A stretch of 64,000 nucleotides of DNA. Source: Phoronis australis (Eukaryota; Phoronida; Phoronidae). The stretch lies in contig NMRA01000223.1 in assembly GCA_002633005.1 (NCBI GenBank), positions 593,664 through 657,663 of the forward strand, in the 5' to 3' direction. Positions 44,341 through 55,452 of this stretch are shown here, piece by piece. The first letter of the stretch is position 1; the number at the start of each line of letters is the position of its first letter. Below the pieces are notes generated by a model. That model had not been told where the DNA came from, searched no databases, and saw nothing but the letters and a program-made list of their open reading frames with translations. The translations under genes and the position numbers were made by a program.

Positions 44341-44770
44341 ATGACCAGGCTGATTTGGATAGAAATAGGAGACCTGTGCTTTGTACCACCAATACAAAAT
44401 GTTTCTGAACCAGGAGTCCGAACCTCTTGTGCCAGTCATAACTTTTTACCATTTCTGATGCATTATCTGGAGTTCAATTGAACACAAGGAAGTGATTGCT
44501 GATTAAGTTTCTTAGATGTCGTGACTTAGTCGAAAATGAACAAACAATTAAACTCAATTTGGAGTCTCAGGCTTCATATTGTGGCCGTAAGCCCAATTTC
44601 CAGCTGACTCGAACATGATTTTTGGGTGTAAACAAACACCTGTCAAAATAGATGTATAATGATCAAACGCCATCACAAGACCTTGCGATGGTAATCAAAC
44701 TGTATAAAACCAACGGGTGCAGCCCGGTGACTGGATACTTACTTTTAATTTCATCAATTGCTGATCAATC

Positions 44771-44832
44771 ATGATGAAGTTGCAAACTTTCCTGTTGATC
44801 CTATCTGTGTTGTTACCGTCCAACCTTGAAGG
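44771..44832 (+). CDS. Candidate first exon encoding a signal peptide
   Basis: ATGATGAAG opens a 20-codon frame reading 'MMKLQTFLLILSVLLPSNLE', a textbook signal peptide, and ends at a perfect GTAAGTAA donor (phase 2). I found no following exon. It could be the first exon of the fibrinogen-related gene at 58.4-60.1 kb, or of another secreted protein, with the two 3.5-kb elements then lying in its intron. It could also be chance. Confidence 0.35.
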
Positions 44833-45568
44833 GTAAGTAAAATAAGGAAACTCTGGTCCAATGGTACATCTCTGCTGAAATTTGCAGGTCCTGAAATCCG
44901 AGAGTTTTGGAATTTGTGTGTCTCGTACGTATAACAACATTTCTGGGACAAAAAATCTGCTTGTTATCGTCTGCAGCGACTTTCTACTCAACAAGCAGCG
45001 CTATCTGTAAAGGCCATAATTTTGTTTGGTAATTTGGTTGTAGATTTTTTTCTCAATACAGCGAGTTTGGTTTTTTGATGAAACACGATGCCACCCGGCG
45101 TCGACCGAATGGCTCAGTGGGAAAATTTACAGTCGCTAACTTGCGTTATAAAAGATATAGGCGTCAATTAGCTTAATCTTCGTGTAAAATAACTTATGAA
45201 GTAGACATTCAATTTGCCTCGGCTAGATAAATAGAAATATCTTTACATTATTTTATACAATCATGCGTTATTTCTTTGAGGGCAAGTTTCCCAAACTAAG
45301 AAATCAAATAGAACAGCAGCGTGTTGCATGAATCAGTCTCAGATAAAAACTTTGTTGTCCAAATTTTCAGCGCATCTTTGGGCTTTGTGCAAACACCGAG
45401 TGCCTTTTCCGCTATTGTATCTTCATTCCTATGTCAAATTCTAGCTTTGATGCATCACGAGAGTAAATTCTACTTAAAAATTTTAAAGGCAATGAAAATC
45501 AACAGAACTTCTTATGCAACTACAACGTCCTTAATTTCAATAGAATAAAAGTTAAGTATCAAGTGAAT

Positions 45569-48500
45569 GGGGCTATTCGGAGAATTCTCCTCGGGGTGTC
45601 GCTGCTGTACTAGTGGTGATTGAATTGCGCATGCGTGGCTATCTGCATGTAAACAACTGGTAAAAGATGGAATTTTTATCAAAATACGTCGTCGCGCTAA
45701 GCCTTATTACTGCTAATTTCCGTGGTGCAAGTCTTCGACAGGTGGCCACAAATTCCCAAAAGACCTAAGGTTACTATATTTGTGGACAATTGCGGTCAAC
45801 AGGGTCAACTAACTGACAAAAAGTGTGTGGATGCTGAAGCCCCGTGTGTGCTCTATGACTATGCAGTTCCCGGCATTCGGAGACTACACAACATTACTTG
45901 GTAAGTTTTAGCAATCAGTTTCTATCAACATTGTTCGGTGATGTTGTACCCACCAGTTACCCCACTGAATAACAGGTTTGTTGAGTGGAACTAAGTGTTT
46001 CTTTTTGGAAACTCACCCGATGCCGGGTAGGCTAGCAGCACATATTCATATTGTCCTGGGTGGGAGTGCTCCCAAAATAAGAGGTGTGTGGTACGTGATG
46101 CACAGAAGTCAATAGTGACTTTTTCACAGCAGTTTCCCTTCAAAGCTATGCTGTTTCCAATAAAATTCTCTAGATGAGTGAGTTTCCTTATTTTATCATG
46201 GACCCCACCCCCAGGACCACCAGCTCAGTTATCAAATTAACATGAATAAGCCTCAATTCAGTAAATGTCCTAACATTGCATTGGAAAAAATTGCTTGTTG
46301 AGATCAGAAGCACATTTTAAGTGTCATGAAAAATACATATTGTTAAATCACTTTTAGCCAGTTTCACATATTTTAATTCAGATATTAAATAAGACTTGGG
46401 TACAAAGGTTATTAGTTTCTACACATAAACATGAAGATGAAATGTCAAGTATGTTCTGCCTTACAAAAGTAGTTTTGTCTTGTCTTTTCTTTTACAATTT
46501 CCTAATATTTCTATTCTGTTACAGGCGAGAAAAAACAACTGAAACCAACCGCCTGACCATCTATTTCACCGTTGGACAAAGTGAAAAGCAATCCTTCAGC
46601 AATAACCTGAGAGAATTGAATGTAATTCAGAAATTCATCACCTGATATGCCTGATTATGGACTCCCTCGCAATGTTGTTTCTTTCTGTGCTTTTTCAGTT
46701 TGCCATTTGTTTTAAATACATTGATAATTGTTTATTCTCGAATCTTGTGCATAGCAGATTCTTATCCAGCTAGCTACAATTGAAAACATACAATAAGACA
46801 ATCGATGCAGTCACTGAATGTCATTTCCCCATAATCTGTACCAAATCGAAAAGTTTTTACCAATAGTATAAAGCCTTTCTTCTGAAAGGAAAATTTAATG
46901 TCACTCAGCTTTTGGCTTTCATTTCACTGGGTTCTAGTTTCAATGGCCTATAGAAGCGCATCAAGCGCTTGTAAAAAAGGTCCAGTTTCAACACGTGGCT
47001 TTCTTTCATGTAACCTCGTTCAACCTCAATAACATCCACAATTAGACCCTTGAAGGTAAACACAGCAGCATATGACTTGAATCGTTTTGAGCCCAAAACA
47101 GACTCTGAACTAGACCAGAGTGTGACTAGGTCTTCTTTAGCTTCAGTCCCTCATGTTTCTTCCAGAAAGGAAATAAGCTATTGTCCACACATGACTCATT
47201 GCCTATGAAAGGGCATCCTCACCAACAAGGCTTATTTGCGTAGCAGTCAGATATAGTTCGTCTGGATACACAGACAGTCCACTGGCACATTGTCTTATGG
47301 TAACTTAGTACTGCGATTCACATTTCTCCAGGGCCACTGACTTGCACATTGTGCCATGCAGCACTGCTGGTGTGTGGCAGTGCTGTGGGAAGAGTACGGA
47401 GTAACAAAGCTTGTCTATGATACAGCTTGAAGTGGCCTTAAAACGTCACTGAACCTGGAACAAATATTGAAATATGAATAATTAAGTACTCCAGATTGGA
47501 TCAAAAATGATGTTATCCCTGTTTTTCAAAAATGTATGGCGATTGGTCTACAGTTTCACATAAAAGTAAATAATTACTATTTTCAGAAACCAAGGGTGTA
47601 TATAATGAGTATTGCATAAAACTGTGTCTTTATTTTTTATCCCTAGCCATAACAATTCTTTAAACGCATCACTTGTCTGTAAAATATACAAGTTTTTTGA
47701 GACAACTTCAAACCTTTGTTACCCATTTTCAAGCCTTTTTAATTTTGATACTTTCAGCAATTTTAAACTCAGATTACACGTTCATGGGTCTGTCAAGCAT
47801 ACTTCTAGCCTAAGGTTGAGGGAACCGTTTTTCTTCTAATAGAAGATATGAAGACTTGGGTCATTCATTTAAAAATGATGGATAATCTTTCTGTTGTTTA
47901 AGAGTATTTACAAATCGTAAGGCACCATCAAAAATGCAATTTTCACAAAAATGGCAGTCACTTGAATTTATAACCACTTGCAACATTTCAAGGCATGAGT
48001 TAAGACTATTCAGTCATTTTGAATTCGGAAAATGTAATATATTTTCGTGGTTTTACAATTGATACAAGTAGCAAAACAGTTTCATGAAATCAACTTGAAG
48101 GGACTTCGTGAAGGTTAAGAATTACCTCACCATGCTCTTTTCCCCAAACATGTATTACCTGTTATTTCCACACATTCAGTTGTACCAAATATTACAACCC
48201 CCCATGCCAATCCCCCCTCAGAGGACCTGAATAAGTAATTTAACAAAATGACTTTAAAAATAGCTGTTCCTTTTCAAAGGCTTTGTTCGTTGTCTCCAAT
48301 ATTGAAAGTAGGCTTTGACAACAGATCTGCACTGGATGGGAAGATCTTGTTGGTTATCTGCAGTCAAATGCTAAAAACCAATTTTTGTCCGTTCAGGGAC
48401 GATGCAGAAGCGATGCATATCTCCTCTGCACGGTACAAGCCTTCAAACCTAAAAACCAAAGGTTACGCGAAAACTGACGTGATAGATTTCCATTTCAACG

Positions 48501-49080
48501 TGTAATAGATTTCCAGAAGACATATGATAGGGAGTAAACAAATACTAGTCTAATGCAATGGATATTTATCACTCACGTACCCTTTGCCATTGGGATTGGA
48601 TTGTAATCTTAACTCATTAAGCTGTATCGAGTTGACAGCATAAATACTCAGCATTGATTGATGTAACTGTCACTGATAAACTTTTAGAAATCATTCCAAA
48701 CAATAATAATGCTTTGATGTACGAAAAAACCCCGATTGCTACGTCAAGTATCGTATCACATATCACAACATACAAAGATTAACCAGACTCTGGCTGGCGA
48801 CTGACTGCCGCGAAGTCGACATCGGCGAGCGCCTCAGTTAACAGGCATTGGTAGAATAATCATGGAATAATCGTTAAAATAATCACAAACCTTACCTTTG
48901 TATGAGGTCATGCTTACTTCCTCTCATAGAAACACCCTTTTCACGCAATCTCAGATTTAGTTGGCACGGCTGCAAGCCATTTCACCATGTATTTAAAGGG
49001 CTCGCGAAATCGAGGCTGTTAATCTATCACCACTAGTACACGCACGCCCTCTAGTTATGGTAGATTTTCCGAATAGCCCC
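45569..49080. mobile_element. 3.5-kb element with GGGGCTATTCGGA termini, copy A
   Basis: It begins GGGGCTATTCGGAGAATTCT and ends with the inverted terminus TCCGAATAGCCCC. The subterminal word GTACTAGTGGTGAT is also inverted at both ends. Homology with copy B (51928-55452) starts and stops exactly at these termini, while the flanks are unrelated, as expected for a transposed unit and not for a segmental duplication. Both copies are flanked by AT (left ...AAT, right ATT...), which may be a 2-bp target duplication or part of the terminus. No transposase motif was recognised, so it is probably non-autonomous. It carries a spliced gene-like frame (separate entry). Confidence 0.75.
45722..46645 (+). 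CDS. Gene-like two-exon reading frame inside element copy A, function unknown
   Basis: The frame runs 45722-45900 and stays open across a good intron (donor TTG|GTAAGT; acceptor CTGTTACAG|G at 46524), joining in phase 2 to 46525-46645, which ends in TGA. The product would contain 'IFVDNCGQQGQLTDKKC', 'EAPCVLYDY', 'RRLHNITW' and, after the splice, 'REKTTETNRLTIYFTVGQ'. There are three cysteines and a sequon. It matches no family I recognise. No ATG exists in this frame; an ATG 55 bases upstream (45667, 'MEFLSKYVVALSLITANF', signal-like) is in another frame and stops at 45768. Either the start lies elsewhere or the gene is broken. Confidence 0.3.
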
Positions 49081-51927
49081 ATTGTTACGAAATATCATGA
49101 ATAAAAGAAGAGCTTATAACAAACCTAAATTGAGTGTAAAAAATAAAATCGGTGAACAAATAGTCCAAAAATGTGCAAAAATTTTAGGTAATGTTATGCA
49201 ATACCTGTCTGGAACTGTTTCATGCAACCGCCACATTTGCTTGTAACAGTGTTTCCTAAAATCTAGTAAAGAATTTCGTCTTACCAACGTTCCACACGAC
49301 TATGTCCTCGAAATAATTTATTGTGAATGAAGAAAAATAAAGGGAATATATCCCAAATCATTAATTCATCACATATGGAAGCCTAACTATTCAGTGCCAC
49401 CATACAGTGTATGTCCAGTTTAGCTAGTTCATTCAATTATTTTCTTATTGTTGTTCCCAATAATCCAAATGGTTCATATCACATTATCACGCATCTCATT
49501 ATCACGCCTTGAAATTAACCGGACACTATCGTTTTTTTTGGCATTTTGTAGTCATTGTTGGATGGAGTGGACTTCTTGAAGATATTAAAGGAGCATGCCA
49601 CCCAAAACAACCTAATTTGTATTAATTTAGATCGTGTAGTTCTACTCCGTAATGACACGTACGGTTGAGTTACCTGACACCTGACGGCAGAGGGAGGTGT
49701 TGAACTTATCCAATGACGTCATCGGTTTCACACGCAGTCTGCTCAGCAGTTCACAACACGGGTTACTGGTGTCAGCTTATCGCATGAATTCATCGTTTAA
49801 CACCAATAAATCACCAAACTTCGATGAAAAACCCTTAAAAATACACCGAGTTCTTATAAAAACGTGTTGCTTTATTTCACTCATACGGATTTATTGGTAT
49901 TTGGACACACCGTAGCCTACAAAGTTCAGCAGGCCAATAAGGTCCGTAGCAGGAGTTTGGGGTCTGTTCGGAGATAATTTCGAAGTATTTCCGTGAGATA
50001 CAGACAAGAGAACCTAGATCTGTGTTGTTTAGACTTGTGATTTTTTGAGTTCTAAACACAAAACGCTTGTTATCCTGGCCAGTGGCTCGGAGCCCGATCA
50101 GGTCCGTAGCGGCCGGCCGGATTGACTCGTTATCCCGGCCAGTGGCTCGGAAACTGATCAGACATCACGAACATAAACCAGCCAAAGTTCAGTGGAAACT
50201 AAACTTCCAGTCAAGAAAATACTATACTAGTGAGCCAAAGAAGAAATGTGCACGTGATTATGTTTGGTGAATTAGCCACGAAACTGCAAATCTACTTACT
50301 CGTCGGGGGCCGCGAATTCAGAGGTTCCGCTTTGGCCACAGCACCGTCAGGGCAGAAGTTGTACATTGACAATCATTATTTGAGTAATGCAAGTGTAAAT
50401 AAAGATTCCCCTAACACCTGACCGTGGGATGGAAATCCAGTTGTTTCACAACAGTTTCTGCCAGCAAACACTAAATTAGCATGAGCTCACACGGCCTCGG
50501 TGTACAGTCAATTACTTTTATTGCCCCTAGGTAAAGCCGGTAACGCAGTGATTTATTCATTGCTGGCTTCTCAAATCATTTGCACTCACTAACACTTCAA
50601 AGGCATTACAAATTGCATCTAATGAGACAGACTTTGTTTCAGTTTTATATAAGTATTGGTTAGGGTGAGAATAATTTATTTTGAAACAGAACGCTCAGTA
50701 TAATAAACGCCAATGAATATGGCAACTCGCAATCCCGACTTAGGACGAGCTAGAGCTCATCAGTCCCGACTTCGCAGGTGGATCGTTAAGTTTTACAGGC
50801 TATCAATTCGAACAGGAATACAGTGATGAAGAAATACTAGAGAGGCGCCGTGAACAAGCTCAGACAACGGAACGTATGGAGTTATTTGGTAAGCCGGCAT
50901 TCGTCAGGCACTGTTGACGTCTGCAGGCCAGACACGGAGATGTTTCACGGTCTCATACTTGCTATTTACAGCGTGCATTTCATTCTTCACCACCATGAGC
51001 AACTTCCTAAGCATTTCGGACTCTCGAGGAAGTAAAAAAACGATATACCCGATTTCCTTGCAGCTGCTTAGTTCGCACCAGCGGGAACGATGCACCGCAA
51101 CATAGCGGCATTCACTCTGCATATAAACCACTGACGTCGCTAGCGTCGTTTCTCACCTTCCCCACAGGTTAACGCGACACTTCTTGGCAAGGTAAGGTCG
51201 ACCGTATGCGAGGCGATGTGGATATAGACCGATTAAGACGGCAAAAAGACTAATGAAATCGGGTGGCATTCTTCTTTAACTTTGACTAGAGCTATAAAAC
51301 AACAAAATACACTGTGTTTTTGTGATTTAATTACAAATAGCCAAATCTCGCCAGTTGTTTGCCTGATAGTAGCTGAAATCAAGGCCAATGAAAGTACCAC
51401 TTAAATTTGCTTAAAATTCTGTGTCATTTATTAACTGGGGTTTAGTTCCGCTAGCTGCCAATGGGAGCGTTTGGCAGCTACAGTATAGCAGATCCGATTC
51501 CGCGCTGAGGCTGATCTCAGAATATCACTTTTCTTGCCGATGAGTCCCTTTACTTGAAGGGGAGCTAAGGATGCATAGTCTACGGTCCCTGTTTATGAAG
51601 GAACCTCTTGGCAGAAAGTGTCATCACTTGACTGACTGCTTGCTTTTCATCGCTGAGGAAACCAGTCGGTTAATCATTTGGTTCAATTCGCTGGCACGCA
51701 GTGAGGTCTTGAGCCCGTAAGACGCACGTAAAATAAAATCAAACAGACTGAATACGGACTACCACGTAGTGATGAAGAAAACATAAAGTTCAAAGTTCAT
51801 TAGATGTGGCAGTCAAATATGAGCCTAGCAACCTTGCATTCTAGTCCGTTGGCTAAGTGGGCTGTGTGCAGCTTGGTAGGGACTAGTGAAGTCCGAGTGA
51901 CTGGCCACACCTCTTATGTCAGTCAAT
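49081..51927. other. Spacer between the twin elements
   Basis: No gene is recognised. A direct repeat of 33 bases ('GTTATCCTGGCCAGTGGCTC...') occurs at 50069-50101 and 50129-50161, 60 bases apart. A possible TTAA-type MITE end, 'TTAAAGGAGCATGCCACCC', lies near 49586. Confidence 0.4.
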
Positions 51928-54900
51928 GGGGCTATTCGGAGAATTCTCCTCGCGGTGTCGCTGCTGTACTAGTGGTGATTGAAATGCGCATGCGTGGCTG
52001 TCTGCATGTAAACAACTGGGAAAAGATGGAATTTTCATCAAAATACGTCGTCGCGCTAAGCCTTATTACTGCTAATTTCCGTGGTGCAAGTCTTCGACAG
52101 GTGACCACAAATTCCCAACAGACCTAAGGTTACTATATTCGTGGATAATTTCGGTCAACAGGGTCAACTAACTGACAAAAAGTGTGTGGATACTGAAGCC
52201 CCGTGTGTGCTCTATGACTCATACCGACTAAGCAGTTCCATTCGGAGACTACACAACATTACTTGGTAAGTTTTTAGCAATCAGTGTCTATCAACATCGT
52301 TCGGTGATGTTATCCCCACCAGTTACCCCACTGAATAACAGTTTTATTGAGTGGAACTAAGTGTTTCTTTTTGGAAACTCACCCGATGCCGGGTAGGCTA
52401 GCAGCACATATTCATATTGTCCTGGGTGGGAGTGCTCCCAAAATAAGAGGTGTATGGTACGTGATGCACAGAAGTCCGAAGAGTGACTTTTTCACAGCAG
52501 TTTCTCTTCAAAACTATGCTGTTTACAATAAAATTCTCTAGATGAGTGAGTTTCCTTATTTTATTGCGGACCCCACCCCCAGGACCACCAGCTCAGTTAT
52601 AGAATTAACATGAATAAGCCTTAATTCAGTAAATGTCGTAACATTGCATTGGAAAAAAATTGACACCTAGAATGAATTTTACTTGTTGAGATCAGAAACA
52701 CATTTTAAGTGTCATGAAAAATACACATTGTTAAATCACTTTTAGCCTGTTTCACATATTTTAATTCAGATATTAAATAAGACTTGGGTACAAAGGTTAT
52801 AATTTTCTACACATAAACATGAAGATGAAATGTCAAGTATGTTCTGCCTTACAAAAGTAGTTTTGTCTTGTCTTTTCTTTTACAATTTGCTAATATTTCT
52901 ATTCTGTTACAGGCAAGAAAAAACAACTGAAACCAACCGCCTGACCATCTATTTCACCGTTGGACAAAGTGAAAAGCAATCCTTCAGCAATAACCTGAGA
53001 GAATTGAACGTAATTCAGAAATTCAGCACCTGATATGCCTGATTATGGACTCCCTCGCAATGTTGTTTCTTTCTGTGCTTTTTCAGTTTGCCATTTGTTT
53101 TTAAATACACTGATAATTGTTTATTCTCGAATCTTGTGCATAGCAGATTCTTATCCAGCTAGCTACAATTGAAAACATACAATAAGACAATCGATGCAGT
53201 CACTGAATGTCATTTCCCCATAATCTGTACCAAATTGAAAAGTTTTTACCAATAGTATAAAGCCTTTCTTCTGAAAGGAAAATTTAATGTCACTCAGCTT
53301 TTGGCTTTCATTTCACTGGGTTCTAGTTTCAATGGCCTATAGAAGCGCTTGTAAAAAAGGTCCAGTTTCAACACGTGGCTTTCTTTCATGTAACCTCATT
53401 CAGCCTCAATAACATCCACAATTAGACCCTTGAAGGTAAACACAGCAGCATATCACTTGAATCGTTTTGAGCCCAAAATCAGACTCTGAACTAGACCAGA
53501 GTGTGACTAGGTCTTCTTTAGCTTCAGTCCCTCATGTTTCTTACAGGAAAGGAAATAAGCTATTGTCCACACATGACTCATTGCCTGTGAAAGGGCATCC
53601 TCACCAACAAGTCTTTTTTGTGTAGCAGTCAGATATAGTTCGTCTGGATACACAGACACTCCACTGGCACATTGTCTTACGGAAACTTAGTACTGCGATT
53701 AACATTTCTCCAGGGCCACTGACTTGCACATTGTGCCATGCAGCACTGCTGGTGTGTGGAAGTGCTGTGGGAAGAGAACGGAGTAACAAAGCTTGTCTAT
53801 GATACAGCTTGAAGTGGCTTTAAAATGTCACTGAACCTGGAACAAATATTGAAATATGAATAATTAAGTACTCCAGATTGGACCAAAAATGTTATCCCTG
53901 TTTTTCAAAAATATATGGTGATTGGTCTACAGTTTCACATAGAAGTAAATATTAATTACTATTTCAGAAACCAAGGGTGTATATAATGAGTATTGCATAA
54001 AACTGTGTCTTCATTTTTTATCCCTAGCCATAACAATTCTTTAAAGGCATCACTTGTCTGTAAAATATACAAGTTTTTTTTGAGACAACTTCAAACCTTT
54101 GTTACCCATTTTCAAGCCTTTTTAATTTGATACTTTCATCAATTTTAAACTCAGATTACAGGTTCATGGGTCTGTCAAGCACACTTCTAGCCTAAGGTTG
54201 AGGGAACCGTTTTTCTTCTAATAGAAAATATGAAGACTTGGGTCATTTAAAAATGATGGATAATCTTTCTGTTGATTAAGAGTAATTACAAATCGTAAGG
54301 CACCATCAAAAATGCAATTTTCACAAAAATGGCAGTCATTTGAATTTATAACGACTTTCAACATTTCAAGGCATGAGACTATTCAGTCACTGTGAATTCG
54401 GAAAATGTAATATATTTTCGTGGTTTTACAATTATGATTGATACAAGTAGCAAAACAGTTTCATGAAATCAACTTGAAGGGACTTTGTGAAGGTTAAGAA
54501 TTACCTCACCATGCTCTTTTCCCCAAGCATGTATTACTTGTTATTTCCACACATTCAGTTGTACCAAATATTACAACCCCCCAATGCCAATCCCCCTCGG
54601 GACCTGAATAAGTAATTTAAGAAAATGACTTAAAAATAGCTGTTCCTTTTCAAAGGCTTTGTTCGTTGTCTCCAATATTGAAAGTAGGCTTTGACAACAG
54701 ATCTGCACTGAATGGGAAGATCTTGTTGGTTAGCTGCAGTCCCGCAAATGCTAAAAACCAATTTTTGTCCATTCAGGGACGGTACAGACGCATATCTCCT
54801 CTGCACGGTACAAGCCTTCAAACCTAAAAACCAAAGGTTACGTGAAAACTGACGTGATAGATTTCCATTTCAACGTGTAATACATTTCCAGAAGACATAT

Positions 54901-55452
54901 GATAGGGAGTAAACAAATAGTCTAATGCAATGGATATTTATCACTCACGTACCCTTTGCCATTGGGATTGGATTGCAATCTTAACTCATTAACCTGTATA
55001 GAGTTGACCGCATACACATTCAGCATTGATTGATGTAACTGTCACTGATAAACTTTTAGAAATCATTCCAAACAATAATAATGCTTTGATGTACGAAAAG
55101 ATCCCGACTGCTACGTCAAGTATCGTATCACATATCACAACATACAAAGATTAACCAGACTCTGGCTGGCGACTGACTGCCGCGAAGTCGACATCGGTGA
55201 GTGCCCCAGTTAACAGGCATCGGTAGAATAATCATGGAATAATCGTTAAAATAATCACAAACCTTACCTTTATATGAGATCGTGCTTACTTCCTCTCATA
55301 GAAGCACTCTTTTTACGCAATCTCATATTCAGTTGGCACGGCTGCAAGCCATTTCACCATGTATTTAAAGGGCTCGCGAAATCGAGGTTGTTAATCTATC
55401 ACCACTAGTACATGCACGCCCTCTAATTATTGTAGATTTTCCGAATAGCCCC
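51928..55452. mobile_element. 3.5-kb element with GGGGCTATTCGGA termini, copy B
   Basis: It matches copy A from terminus to terminus with a low level of substitutions and small indels (about 3-5% by eye), implying recent movement. Differences include an insertion of about 28 bases near 52663 ('GACACCTAGAATGAATTT...') relative to copy A, a 9-base deletion near 53345, and an in-frame 6-base length change in the gene-like exon near 52220. Same orientation as copy A. Confidence 0.75.
52107..53033 (+). pseudogene. Gene-like frame in element copy B, with a stop in exon 1
   Basis: This is the counterpart of 45722-46645. In the cysteine-bearing frame TGG of copy A is TGA at 52102-52104, so the frame is open only from there. 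One cysteine of copy A is Phe here ('VDNFGQQGQ'). The loop after 'VLYDS' differs by 6 bases, in frame. The donor (52265|GTAAGT) and acceptor (AG at 52911-52912) are kept, and exon 2 (52913-53033) differs by only a few residues. Confidence 0.3.

Larger units (their letters stand above)
35435..44770. other. Intergenic region rich in repeats
   Basis: No exon is recognised across more than 9 kb. It contains the repeat at 38828-38996, a long-TIR MITE, a THAP-element fragment and a diverged repeat at 43380-43730 (separate entries). Upstream control of the glucosidase would lie at its left end, but I cannot point to a promoter element. Confidence 0.4.

Noticed and set aside
44695-44994. 99-codon minus-strand frame
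   Set aside because: No recognisable motif, and the opposite strand holds a better-supported signal-peptide exon.
46905-47096. 63-codon minus-strand frame inside the 3.5-kb element
   Set aside because: In copy B it carries a 9-base deletion and other changes; no motif recognised, so not called as a gene.
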